From Streptomyces sp. WM4235 (lineage in GTDB: Bacteria; Actinomycetota; Actinomycetes; Streptomycetales; Streptomycetaceae): 64,000 bases of DNA. Shown piece by piece: positions 16,797 through 25,573 of this stretch. Below the pieces are notes generated by a model, which did no database searches, had not been told where the DNA came from, and saw only the letters and a program-made list of their open reading frames with translations. Position numbers and translations under genes: made by a program. How positions within the stretch are numbered: the stretch's first letter is position 1; each line of letters begins with the position of its first letter. The DNA is taken from assembly GCF_001279725.1 (NCBI RefSeq), contig NZ_LGDE01000002.1:82728-146727 (forward strand). Reading direction: 5' to 3'.

Positions 16797-17347
16797 GCGG
16801 CGTCCGTCCGCAGCCGGTCCCGGGCCTCCATGAGGGCGAAGCCGAGCAGGTTCAGCCCGCACCACCGGGCCGGGTCCAGGGCCCGCTCGTCGTCGGCCGC
16901 CAGCCCGATGCCCCAGATCCGGTCCATCGGGCTCGCCTCCACGAGCACCCGGTTCCCGGTGCCCAGCAGGTACCCGCGCAGGGCCGGATCGGAGCCGAAC
17001 TTGTGCACGCTGCCCTCCACGACCAGCGCGAACCGTTCCCGCTCCCAGACGGCGTTGTCGAAGTCGCGCACGAGGCGCCCGGCCTTCTTCGCCTCGGCCG
17101 GGGTGCCGGCCTCCAGCGCGGCACGCTCCGCCTCGGCGTCCCCGAATATCCTGGCCTTGCCGGCCATCATCCAGTGCTCCGCGGTGGCGTACCGGACCTC
17201 ACCCACAGTGAAAGCGGAAGGCCACCACTGGCTGAGGCAGCTCGGTCCGAGCGTCCCGTCCGTGCGCGGGCGGTGCCCCCAGAACGGCAGGAACTTCAGC
17301 CGGTCACCCCGGCTGACCTGCTTGATCAATGCGTCGATCGTCTCCAT
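16793..17347 (-). CDS. NADAR (YbiA-like) family protein
   Basis: This 184-residue protein has the YbiA/NADAR hallmarks: LPFWGHRP, CLSQWWPSAF, RYATAEHWMMAGKARIFGD, then FDNAVWERERFALV and DRIWGIGLA near the end. Members are N-glycosidases that act on reactive riboflavin intermediates or on ADP-ribosyl guanine in nucleic acid. The ATG at 17347 (METIDALIK) is the best family-like start. It is the first gene of a two-gene unit with the NUDIX hydrolase and diverges from aldehyde dehydrogenase 2. Confidence 0.85.
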   Translation of the reverse strand: METIDALIKQVSRGDRLKFLPFWGHRPRTDGTLGPSCLSQWWPSAFTVGEVRYATAEHWMMAGKARIFGDAEAERAALEAGTPAEAKKAGRLVRDFDNAVWERERFALVVEGSVHKFGSDPALRGYLLGTGNRVLVEASPMDRIWGIGLAADDERALDPARWCGLNLLGFALMEARDRLRTDAA

Positions 17348-17442
17348 GCACGCGAGTCTGGCAGTCGCCACGGACACTTCGTACGGGATTTCCGGCGTGC
17401 CTCGACACATGGTCGACCGATTCCGTCGCGTAATCAAAAGGC

Positions 17443-17453
17443 AACAACGGAAT
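17443..17453 (+). promoter_or_regulatory. AACAACGGAAT motif before aldehyde dehydrogenase 2
   Basis: This is a one-base-insertion variant of the AACAACGAAT motif found before the other two aldehyde dehydrogenase genes. It is in an AT-richer patch about 90 bp before the ATG at 17542, in the divergent region next to the NADAR gene. Confidence 0.4.
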
Positions 17454-17541
17454 CACTTGGCCGAGGCCCCTGCCTCTGTCAGGATCGGCACTCAATTCGG
17501 GCTGTAGTCCGAACTGTAGCTACGGAGAGCGTGAGAGCGTG

Positions 17542-19056
17542 ATGGGCAACCGCTTCCAGGTCAAGGACCGCTTCGCGGACGGCGCGCAGTACATCGACGG
17601 CAGGCTCAGGGCCGGCACCTCCGGGCAATCACACACCGTGATCGACCCGGCCACCGGCGACGAGGTCCTCACCTACGAACTCGCGGGCACCGCGGACGTG
17701 GACGAGGCCGTGGCCGCCGCCAAGAGGGCCTTCCCGGGCTGGTCCGCCGCCACCCCCGGGGAGCGCTCGGACGCGCTGCACCGGCTGGCCGCCGTACTGG
17801 CCGAGCAGGCCGACGACTTCGCCTACGCCGAGTCGATCCAGTGCGGCAAGCCGCTCAAGCTGTCCACGGAGTTCGACGTACCGGGGACCATCGACAACAC
17901 CGCCTTCTTCGCGGGCGCCGCCCGCCACCTCCAGGGGCAGGCCGCCGCCGAGTACTCCGGCGACCACACCTCCTACGTGCGCCGCGAGGCCATCGGGGTG
18001 GTCGGGTCCATCGCCCCCTGGAACTATCCGCTCCAGATGGCCGCCTGGAAGATCCTCCCGGCCATCGCCGCGGGCAACACCATCGTGTTGAAGCCCGCCG
18101 AGCTGACCCCGCTGACCTCCCTGATGTTCGCCCAGGCGGCCAAGGACGCGGGCCTGCCCGACGGAGTGATCAACATCGTCACCGGCGCCGGCCGGGAGGC
18201 GGGGGAGCACCTCGTGGGGCACCCCGACGTGGTCATGACCTCGTTCACCGGTTCGACGGCCGTCGGCAAGCGGGTCGCCGAGATCGCCACCGCCACCGTC
18301 AAGCGGCTCCACCTGGAGCTCGGCGGGAAGGCCCCCTTCCTCGTCTTCGACGACGCCGACCTGGAGGCCGCCGCGCACGGCGCCGTCGCCGCCTCCCTCA
18401 TCAACACCGGCCAGGACTGCACGGCCGCCACCCGCGCGTACGTCCAGCGCCCCCTGCACGACGCCTTCGTCGCGCGGGTCGCCGAGCTGATGGAGACCGT
18501 CCGCGTCGGAGACCCCTTCGCGCCCACCACGGACCTCGGTCCGCTGGTCTCGCACGCGCAGCGCGACCGGGTCGCCGGGTTCGTCGAGCGCGCCCGCTCC
18601 TACGCCACGGTCGTCACCGGCGGCGAGAGCCCCGGGGGAGACCTGGCCGGCGGGGCGTACTACCGGCCGACCCTGATCTCCGGCGCGGCCCAGGACAGCG
18701 AGGTCGTCCAGTCCGAGATCTTCGGTCCGGTCCTCGTGGTCCTGCCGTTCGACACCGACGACGAGGGCCTCGCGCTGGCCAACGAGACCCCGTACGGACT
18801 CGCGGCCTCCGCCTGGAGCCGGGACGTCTACCGGGCCAACCGGGCCACCCGCGAGCTCAAGGCGGGTTGCGTCTGGGTCAACGACCACATCCCGATCATC
18901 AGCGAGATGCCTCACGGGGGCTACAAGGCCAGTGGCTTCGGAAAGGACATGAGCGCCTACTCCTTCGAGGAGTACACGCAGGTCAAGCATGTGATGTACG
19001 ACAACACCGCGGTCGCCGCGAAGGACTGGCACCGCACGATCTTCGGGGACCGATAG
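17542..19056 (+). CDS. Gamma-aminobutyraldehyde dehydrogenase 2
   Basis: This 504-residue aldehyde dehydrogenase resembles PuuC/PatD-type enzymes. It shows APWNYPLQMAAWK, LHLELGGKAPF, and GQDCTAATR with nucleophile Cys293. It probably oxidises 4-aminobutyraldehyde or its gamma-glutamyl form to an acid. ATG at 17542 follows GGAGAG; an in-frame GTG is immediately before it. It opens an operon with the PotD-A-B-C transporter and an FAD amine oxidase, placing uptake, oxidation and aldehyde disposal together. It is distinct from dehydrogenase 1 (479 residues), so the two may use different substrates. Confidence 0.88.
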   Translation: MGNRFQVKDRFADGAQYIDGRLRAGTSGQSHTVIDPATGDEVLTYELAGTADVDEAVAAAKRAFPGWSAATPGERSDALHRLAAVLAEQADDFAYAESIQCGKPLKLSTEFDVPGTIDNTAFFAGAARHLQGQAAAEYSGDHTSYVRREAIGVVGSIAPWNYPLQMAAWKILPAIAAGNTIVLKPAELTPLTSLMFAQAAKDAGLPDGVINIVTGAGREAGEHLVGHPDVVMTSFTGSTAVGKRVAEIATATVKRLHLELGGKAPFLVFDDADLEAAAHGAVAASLINTGQDCTAATRAYVQRPLHDAFVARVAELMETVRVGDPFAPTTDLGPLVSHAQRDRVAGFVERARSYATVVTGGESPGGDLAGGAYYRPTLISGAAQDSEVVQSEIFGPVLVVLPFDTDDEGLALANETPYGLAASAWSRDVYRANRATRELKAGCVWVNDHIPIISEMPHGGYKASGFGKDMSAYSFEEYTQVKHVMYDNTAVAAKDWHRTIFGDR

Positions 19057-19103
19057 TCACGACGCCGCCGCTGGCGGCCCTGCCACCCGAAAGGGCACAG
19101 TCC

Positions 19104-20354
19104 ATGGAGCAGTTCGAGCCCGAGCGTCTCTCGGCGCCGCAACTCAACGCGATACGGCGCAGCCTCACCAGCGGGCGCGGCGCCCTCACCCGCCGTTCGC
19201 TGTTGCGCGCCTCCGGTGTCGGGGCGCTCACCCTCGGCGGCCTGTCGGCCCTGAGCGGTTGCGGGATCCCGCCCGCCCAACGGCAGGACGGCACGGCGGC
19301 GGCGTCCGACGACCGCTCGGAACAGGAGAAGGAGATCAACTTCTCCAACTGGACCGAGTACATGGACACCAGCGACGACGAGAAGAGCCGTCCCACCCTG
19401 GAGGAGTTCGCCAAGCGGACCGGGATCAAGGTCAAGTACACCGAGGACATCAACGACAACGTCGAGTTCTTCGGCAAGGTCCGCCCGCAGCTCGCGGCCG
19501 GCCAGGACACCGGCCGCGACCTGATCGTCGTCACCGACTGGCTCGCCGCGCGCATCATCAGACTCGGCTGGGCGCAGAAGCTGGACCCCGCCCGCCTCCC
19601 GCACGCCTACGCCAACCTGTCCCCGCAGTTCCGCAGCCCCGACTGGGACCCGGGCCGCTCCCACAGCTACCCGTGGACCGGCATCTCCACCGTCATCGCC
19701 TACAACTCCAAGGCCACCGGCGGCAAGACGGTCGACTCCGTCACCCAGCTGCTCGACGACCCCACCCTCAAGGGGCGGGTCGGCTTCCTGACGGAGATGC
19801 GCGACAGCGTCGGCATGACCCTCCTCGACCAGGGCAAGGACCCGGCGAACTTCACCACGGCCGACTACGACCAGGCCATCGGCCGACTCCAGAAGGGCGT
19901 CGACAAGAAGCAGATCCGGCGCTTCACCGGCAACGACTACACCGCCGACCTCGACAAGGGCGACCTCGCCGCCTGCCTCGCCTGGGCGGGCGACGTCATC
20001 CAGCTGCAGGCCGGAAACCCGGACATCAAGTACGCGATCCCGGCGGCCGGGTACATCACCTCCAGCGACAACCTGCTGGTCCCCGCCAAGGCCCGGCACA
20101 AGGCCAACGCGGAGCGGCTCATCGACTACTACTACGAGCTCCCGGTCGCCGCCCGACTGGCCGCCTACATCAGCTACGTCTGCCCGGTCGAGGGCGTCAA
20201 GGACGAGCTGGCGAAGATCGATCCCGAGCTCGCGGAGAACACCCTGATCGTCCCGGACAAGGCGATGACCGCCAAGTCCCACGCCTTCCGCTCCCTCAGC
20301 TCCGAGGAAGAGACGGCGTACGAGGAGAAGTTCGCCAAGCTCATCGGCGCCTGA
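19104..20354 (+). CDS. Polyamine ABC transporter substrate-binding lipoprotein 2 (PotD-like)
   Basis: This is a 416-residue PotD/PotF-like receptor. The N terminus carries a twin-Arg TRRSLLRASG and lipobox LSGC, suggesting a Tat-exported lipoprotein. Landmarks are INFSNWTEYMD, VKYTEDINDNVEFFGK, DLIVVTDWLAAR, RRFTGNDYTADL and SYVCPVEGVK. It matches the orphan receptor at 12.2 kb over its length, so one arose by duplication. It is encoded ~50 bp after dehydrogenase 2 and 132 bp before the ATPase gene. Putrescine or spermidine is the expected ligand; which one is not visible. Confidence 0.88.
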   Translation: MEQFEPERLSAPQLNAIRRSLTSGRGALTRRSLLRASGVGALTLGGLSALSGCGIPPAQRQDGTAAASDDRSEQEKEINFSNWTEYMDTSDDEKSRPTLEEFAKRTGIKVKYTEDINDNVEFFGKVRPQLAAGQDTGRDLIVVTDWLAARIIRLGWAQKLDPARLPHAYANLSPQFRSPDWDPGRSHSYPWTGISTVIAYNSKATGGKTVDSVTQLLDDPTLKGRVGFLTEMRDSVGMTLLDQGKDPANFTTADYDQAIGRLQKGVDKKQIRRFTGNDYTADLDKGDLAACLAWAGDVIQLQAGNPDIKYAIPAAGYITSSDNLLVPAKARHKANAERLIDYYYELPVAARLAAYISYVCPVEGVKDELAKIDPELAENTLIVPDKAMTAKSHAFRSLSSEEETAYEEKFAKLIGA

Positions 20355-20486
20355 CGGCCCCCGCCGCCCCCTCGGCACAGGACCGGCACGCACCCACGGC
20401 GGCGCCGGCACCCCCCGCGTACCGGCCGCCGCCGGCACCCGCGATTCCCGCACCCTTCCGAATACCACCACCGAAGGCCGCGACCC

Positions 20487-21638
20487 ATGACTGACAAGAC
20501 CGCGGGCGGCGACGTCCGCCTCGCCGGGATCAGCAAGCACTACGGCTCCTTCACCGCCGTGCATCCGCTGGACCTCACCATCCCCCAGGGCTCCTTCTTC
20601 GCGCTGCTCGGCGCCTCGGGCTGCGGGAAGACCACCACCCTGCGCATGATCGCCGGACTGGAGGAGCCCTCCACCGGCACCGTCAGCCTCGGCGAGCGCG
20701 AGGTCACCGACCTGCCGCCCTACAAGCGCCCGGTCAACACCGTCTTCCAGAGCTACGCGCTCTTCCCGCACCTCGACGTCTCCGAGAACGTCGCCTTCGG
20801 GCTGCGCCGACGCGGCATCAAGTCCGTCAAGAAGCAGGTCGACGAGATGCTGGAGCTGGTCCAGCTGGGCCAGTTCGCCGGGCGCAAGCCGCACCAGTTG
20901 TCCGGAGGCCAGCAGCAGCGCGTGGCGGTCGCCCGCGCGCTCATCAACCACCCCCAGGTGCTGCTCCTCGACGAACCCCTCGGCGCCCTCGACCTCAAAC
21001 TGCGCCGCCAGATGCAGCTGGAGCTCAAGCGGATCCAGACCGAGGTCGGCATCACCTTCGTGCACGTCACGCACGACCAGGAGGAGGCCATGACCATGGC
21101 CGACACGGTCGCGGTGATGAACGGCGGCCGCGTCGAGCAGCTCGGCGCCCCCGCGGAGCTGTACGAGAACCCGAAGACCACCTTCGTCGCGAACTTCCTC
21201 GGCACCTCCAACCTCATCGAGGCCGAGGTGCTGGAGGCCGGCTCCGCGGACATCGTCGTGTCGAGCGCCGGCACCAAGCTCCGGCTGCCCGGCGCGCGAT
21301 GTTCGACCACGCCCCGCGCCGGCGAGAAGCTGCTGGTCGGGGTGCGCCCCGAGAAGATCTCCTTGGTGCCCGCGGACGAGGAACACACCATCGGCGCCGG
21401 CCGGAACAAGGTCGCGGGCCGAATAGCGGACTCCTCCTTCATCGGGGTGTCCACCCAGTACGTCATCGACAGCCGGGTCTGCCCCGAGCTGGAGGTGTAC
21501 GCGCAGAACATCGAACGCGACGCCCGCCTGGTTCCGGGCGCCGAGGTGATCCTGCACTGGAACCCGGCGCACACCTTCGGCCTCGACGCCGCCCAGGACA
21601 TCGACGCGGGAATCGAGACGGTCGAGGAGTCCGCGTGA
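20487..21638 (+). CDS. potA: Polyamine ABC transporter ATP-binding protein
   Basis: This 383-residue PotA-type ATPase has Walker A GASGCGKTT at residues 42-50, LSGGQ at 138-142, Walker B LLLLDEP ending near 164, and HVTHDQEEAM with the switch His. A TOBE-type domain follows (about residues 270-370). The ATG at 20487 follows GAAGG at some distance. The stop overlaps the permease GTG (GTGA). It energises import by the two permeases that follow. Confidence 0.9.
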   Translation: MTDKTAGGDVRLAGISKHYGSFTAVHPLDLTIPQGSFFALLGASGCGKTTTLRMIAGLEEPSTGTVSLGEREVTDLPPYKRPVNTVFQSYALFPHLDVSENVAFGLRRRGIKSVKKQVDEMLELVQLGQFAGRKPHQLSGGQQQRVAVARALINHPQVLLLDEPLGALDLKLRRQMQLELKRIQTEVGITFVHVTHDQEEAMTMADTVAVMNGGRVEQLGAPAELYENPKTTFVANFLGTSNLIEAEVLEAGSADIVVSSAGTKLRLPGARCSTTPRAGEKLLVGVRPEKISLVPADEEHTIGAGRNKVAGRIADSSFIGVSTQYVIDSRVCPELEVYAQNIERDARLVPGAEVILHWNPAHTFGLDAAQDIDAGIETVEESA

Positions 21639-22564
21639 CCACCACCGTCGCGCCGCCCCAGGCGCCCGCCCCGACCGAGCCCCCGGTCCACAAGCCGTCG
21701 CTGCGCAAGCGCCTGATCCCGTACTGGCTGCTGCTGCCGGGCATCCTGTGGCTGCTGGTGTTCTTCGTGCTGCCGATGGTCTACCAGGCCTCGACCTCGG
21801 TGCAGACGGGCTCCCTCGAAGAGGGCTTCCAGGTCACCTGGCACTTCCAGACGTACTGGGACGCCTTCGCGGACTACCTCCCGCAGTTCCTGCGCTCCCT
21901 GCTGTACGCCGGTACCGCGACCGTCCTGTGCCTGCTGCTCGGGTACCCGCTGGCCTATCTGATCGCCTTCAAGGCGGGCCGGTGGAGAAACCTCCTGCTG
22001 GTGCTGGTGATCGCCCCGTTCTTCACCAGCTTCCTGATCCGCACCCTGGCCTGGAAGACGATCCTGGCCGACGGCGGCCCGGTGGTGGACGTCCTCAACG
22101 GGGTCGGCTTCCTGGACGTCACCAGCTGGCTGGGCATGACCGAGGGCGACCGGGTGTTGGCCACGCCGCTCGCGGTCGTCTGCGGTCTGACGTACAACTT
22201 CCTCCCCTTCATGATCCTTCCGCTCTACACCTCCCTGGAGCGGATCGACACCCGCCTCCACGAGGCCGCCGGCGACCTCTACGCCCGCCCCGCCACGGTC
22301 TTCCGCAAGGTGACCTTCCCGCTCTCCATGCCGGGCGTGGTCTCCGGGACCCTGCTCACGTTCATCCCCGCGAGCGGCGACTACGTCAACGCGGAACTGC
22401 TCGGCTCCACGGACACCCGGATGATCGGCAACGTCATCCAGTCGCAGTACCTGCGGATCCTCGACTACCCGACGGCGGCCGCGCTGTCCTTCATCCTCAT
22501 GGCCATCGTGCTGATCATGGTCACCATCTACATCCGCCGAGCGGGGACGGAGGACCTGGTCTGA
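21635..22564 (+). CDS. potB: Polyamine ABC transporter permease (PotB-like)
   Basis: This 309-residue permease has six helices and the EAA-type loop LHEAAGDLYARPATVFRKV near residue 205, which docks PotA. The first ~30 residues are a Pro-rich cytoplasmic tail. GTG at 21635 overlaps the potA stop by 4 bp. The next permease begins in its stop codon (TGATG), so expression is tightly coupled. Confidence 0.88.
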   Translation: MTTTVAPPQAPAPTEPPVHKPSLRKRLIPYWLLLPGILWLLVFFVLPMVYQASTSVQTGSLEEGFQVTWHFQTYWDAFADYLPQFLRSLLYAGTATVLCLLLGYPLAYLIAFKAGRWRNLLLVLVIAPFFTSFLIRTLAWKTILADGGPVVDVLNGVGFLDVTSWLGMTEGDRVLATPLAVVCGLTYNFLPFMILPLYTSLERIDTRLHEAAGDLYARPATVFRKVTFPLSMPGVVSGTLLTFIPASGDYVNAELLGSTDTRMIGNVIQSQYLRILDYPTAAALSFILMAIVLIMVTIYIRRAGTEDLV

Positions 22565-23370
22565 TGCGCACCACCACCACGTGGCTCCGCCGCAACCTCG
22601 TCGTGATCGCGGGCCTCGGCACGCTCGCCTACCTGATCCTGCCGAACATCGTCGTCACCGTCTTCTCCTTCAACAACCCGGCCGGCCGGTTCAACTACGC
22701 CTGGCAGGAGTTCTCCCTCGACGCCTGGAAGGACCCCTGCGGCGTCGCCGACCTGTGCGGCTCGCTCTCGCTGTCCCTCCAGATCGCGCTCTGGTCCACC
22801 CTCGCCGCGACCTGCCTCGGCACCGCCATCGCCTTCGCGATGGTCCGCTACCGCTTCCGGGGGCGCGGCGCCGTCAACTCGCTGATCTTCCTGCCCATGG
22901 CCATGCCCGAGATCGTGATGGCCGCCTCGCTGCTCGCCCTCTTCCTCAACATGGGCATCCAGCTGGGCTTCTGGACGATCCTCATCGCCCACATCATGTT
23001 CTGCCTCAGCTTCGTCGTCGCCGCCGTCAAGGCACGCGTCCTGTCGATGGACCCGCGACTGGAGGAGGCCGCCCGCGACCTCTACGCGGGCCCGGTGCAG
23101 ACCTTCCTGCGGGTCACCCTGCCCATCGCGGCCCCCGGAATCGCCGCGGGCGCGCTGCTCTCCTTCGCGCTCTCGTTCGACGACTTCATCATCACCAACT
23201 TCAACTCGGGCAACACCGTCACCTTCCCCATGTTCGTGTGGGGATCGGCCCAACGCGGTACGCCCGTGCAGATCAACGTCATCGGCACGGCGATGTTCGT
23301 CATCGCGGTGCTGGTGGTGCTCACCGGCCAGATGGTCGGGAACCGCCGCAAGAAAGCACAGCCCAAGTAA
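22564..23370 (+). CDS. potC: Polyamine ABC transporter permease (PotC-like)
   Basis: This 268-residue second permease has six helices and the docking loop LEEAARDLYAGPVQTFLRV near residue 170, followed by SFDDFIITNFNSG, which is characteristic of PotC/PotI. A Cys pair in the first extracytoplasmic loop (DPCGVADLCGS) could form a disulfide; that is inference. The start ATG overlaps the potB stop by one base. Confidence 0.88.
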   Translation: MRTTTTWLRRNLVVIAGLGTLAYLILPNIVVTVFSFNNPAGRFNYAWQEFSLDAWKDPCGVADLCGSLSLSLQIALWSTLAATCLGTAIAFAMVRYRFRGRGAVNSLIFLPMAMPEIVMAASLLALFLNMGIQLGFWTILIAHIMFCLSFVVAAVKARVLSMDPRLEEAARDLYAGPVQTFLRVTLPIAAPGIAAGALLSFALSFDDFIITNFNSGNTVTFPMFVWGSAQRGTPVQINVIGTAMFVIAVLVVLTGQMVGNRRKKAQPK

Positions 23371-23391
23371 CTCTGTAGGGAGTTGGAAGCC

Positions 23392-24810
23392 ATGGCCCCA
23401 GTCGCCATGCGAAGCGTTGCTCAATCCCTTTCCGCCGCACTGCCGGTCTCGTACTGGCTGGACGACCCCGGCAAGCCGGCCGCGCTGCCGGCGCTGACCT
23501 CCGACGAGGCCTGCGACCTGCTGGTCATCGGCGGCGGCTACAGTGGCCTGTGGACCGCGCTCATCGCCAAGGAGCGCGACCCCGCGCGGGACGTCGTCCT
23601 GATCGAGTCCAAGGAGGCGGGCTGGGCCGCCTCCGGCCGCAACGGCGGCTTCTGCGCCGCCTCCCTCACCCACGGCCTCGCCAACGGCATGGCCCGCTGG
23701 CCCGGCGAACTCGCCAAGCTGGAGGAGTTGGGCGCCCGCAACCTCGACGAGATCGAGGCGGCCATCGCCCGGTACGGCATCGACTGCGACTTCGAGCGGA
23801 CCGGCGAGATCGACGTCGCCACCGAGCCCCACCAGGTCGAGGAGCTGCGCGAACTCCACGAGGAGGCGCAGAAGCTGGGCCTGGCGGGCGGTGCGCGCTG
23901 GCTCGACCGCGACGAGGTGCGAGCCGAGGTGGACTCGCCGACCTTCCTCGCGGGCCTGTGGGACACCGACGGCGTGGCGATGGTCAACCCCGCCAAGCTC
24001 GCGTGGGGCCTCAAGAAGGCCTGCACGGACCTGGGCGTACGGATCTACGAGAACACCCGCGGCCTCTCCCTGGCCCCCTCGGGCGCCGGAATGGCCGTCC
24101 GCACCCCCTACGGCCGGGTCTTCGCCCGCAGGGTCGCCCTGGGCACCAACATCTTCCCCTCGCTGGTCAAGCGGATCCGACCCCTCACGGTCCCGGTGTA
24201 CGACTACGCGTTGATGACCGAGCCGCTCACCGCCGACCAGCTGAAGGCCATCGGCTGGACGAACCGGCAGGGTCTGGGCGACAGCGCCAACCAGTTCCAC
24301 TACTTCCGCATCACCCCGGAGAACCGCATCCTGTGGGGCGGCTACGACGCCATCTACCCCTACCGGGGCCGGCTCGACTCCGAGTACGACGACCGCCCCG
24401 AGACCTACCTCAAGCTCGCTCAGCACTTCTTCACCGCGTTCCCGCAGTTGGAGGGCGTGAAGTTCAGCCACGCCTGGGGCGGGGCGATCGACACCTGCTC
24501 GCGCTTCTCCGCCTTCTTCGGCACCGCCCACTCCGGCAAGGTCGCCTACGCGGCCGGCTACACCGGACTCGGAGTGGGGGCCACCCGCTTCGGCGCCGAC
24601 GTGATGCTGGACCTGCTGGACGGCGCCACCACGGAGCGCACCGAGTTGGAGATGGTGAAGTCGAAGCCGCTGCCGTTCCCGCCGGAGCCGTTCGCCTGGA
24701 CCGGGATCACGCTGACGAAGTGGTCGCTGGCCCGAGCGGACGCCCGCGGCGGCCGGCGGAACCTGTGGCTCAAGGCGCTGGACCGCCTCGGTCTGGGCTT
24801 CGACAGCTGA
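23392..24810 (+). CDS. FAD-dependent amine oxidoreductase (PuuB/OrdL-like)
   Basis: This 472-residue DAO-family flavoprotein starts with a Rossmann FAD motif, LLVIGGGYSGLWTALIAKE (residues ~43-61), and ASGRNGGFCAAS, typical of gamma-glutamylputrescine oxidase. The C terminus has AYAAGYTGLGVGATRFGA for FAD closure. It should oxidise a primary or secondary amine, giving an aldehyde, ammonia and H2O2. ATG at 23392 follows AGGGAG; a TTG at 23383 is less likely. Being last in the aldehyde-dehydrogenase/transporter operon, it should feed its aldehyde to dehydrogenase 2. Confidence 0.85.
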   Translation: MAPVAMRSVAQSLSAALPVSYWLDDPGKPAALPALTSDEACDLLVIGGGYSGLWTALIAKERDPARDVVLIESKEAGWAASGRNGGFCAASLTHGLANGMARWPGELAKLEELGARNLDEIEAAIARYGIDCDFERTGEIDVATEPHQVEELRELHEEAQKLGLAGGARWLDRDEVRAEVDSPTFLAGLWDTDGVAMVNPAKLAWGLKKACTDLGVRIYENTRGLSLAPSGAGMAVRTPYGRVFARRVALGTNIFPSLVKRIRPLTVPVYDYALMTEPLTADQLKAIGWTNRQGLGDSANQFHYFRITPENRILWGGYDAIYPYRGRLDSEYDDRPETYLKLAQHFFTAFPQLEGVKFSHAWGGAIDTCSRFSAFFGTAHSGKVAYAAGYTGLGVGATRFGADVMLDLLDGATTERTELEMVKSKPLPFPPEPFAWTGITLTKWSLARADARGGRRNLWLKALDRLGLGFDS

Positions 24811-25044
24811 ACCGCCGCCGGCAGGGCCGGACGTTGCCCCGTTCACCCGTTGACCGGTCGATCCGTCGATCCGTTGGTCGGGTTGTCGGTTGATCGAGGG
24901 CCGCACGCCCCGGCGCACTCGGTCGATCGCCGTGTGACCCGCTTCACTGCCACGGGGTGACGAAACCCGCGTCATAGCCGAGTCCCGCCCCGCTCTCTCC
25001 CGGTGAGAACCCTTCACCGAGCGACAGCGAACGGAGACCGGGCG

Positions 25045-25506
25045 ATGACGATCCCCGAGGACAAAACGGCAGTGGAGTGGCTGGTGTCGGTGGCACCGGA
25101 TCCCGACGCCTGCCGGTGGGAATGGGAGCGCAACCCCTTCGGGGTCGCGCTCCTGCCCGCCGGCCGGCGCTGGGACGTGCTGATCCTGCCGGGGGCGCTG
25201 GGGCAGGCCACCCTCGACGTACTGACCCTGCTCATCGACCGGCCCGGCCCGGTGCTCGCCGACGGCGAGTCCAGGCTGGGCTTCTTCGTGCCCGCCGGCA
25301 CCGCCTCCCGCTGGCTCGGCACGGGCGTGCGGGGCGTCGGGCGCGGCGCCTGGATCGTCGTCCCGTACCCGGGCCGGGCGACCGGCGGGGTCCGCTGGGT
25401 GGTGCTCCCGGACGGCCGGGGGACGCTCACCGACCCGGCGGTGCTGGAGCTCGCGATGCACGAGGCGGCGGCGCTGGTCGCGGCGGAGGAGGGCCGGACA
25501 CCTTGA
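25045..25506 (+). CDS. Hypothetical actinobacterial protein
   Basis: This encodes 153 residues with no signal or membrane segment. Visible patterns are VSVAPDPDACRWEWERN, LLPAGRRWDVLILPG, ESRLGFFVPAGTASRW and a terminal AMHEAAALVAAEE. The order of LPxGRxxDV and FFVPxG reminds me of the N-terminal prim-pol-like domain of streptomycete proteins named bifunctional primase/polymerase, but no catalytic metal site is obvious. ATG at 25045 follows CGGAGA. Its stop overlaps the -35 box of the chitinase promoter. The 230 bases before it hold short GTCGATCC repeats and no gene. Confidence 0.55.
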   Translation: MTIPEDKTAVEWLVSVAPDPDACRWEWERNPFGVALLPAGRRWDVLILPGALGQATLDVLTLLIDRPGPVLADGESRLGFFVPAGTASRWLGTGVRGVGRGAWIVVPYPGRATGGVRWVVLPDGRGTLTDPAVLELAMHEAAALVAAEEGRTP

Positions 25507-25531
25507 CAAGAGCATTGGTCTGGACCATCTT
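25503..25531 (+). promoter_or_regulatory. Chitinase promoter with DasR-type (dre) site
   Basis: A perfect -35 TTGACA (25503-25508) lies 17 bp from a weak -10 CATCTT-like hexamer (25526-25531). The spacer contains ATTGGTCTGGACCATC (25514-25529). Its core TGGTCTGGACCA differs from the known dre core TGGTCTAGACCA at one base. DasR bound here would block the promoter until glucosamine phosphate signals chitin. The start GTG is at 25574 behind GGAGG. Confidence 0.75.
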
Positions 25532-25573
25532 GGGCGCCGCTCCCCTCCATCCCCCCATGTACCGGAGGCAGTT

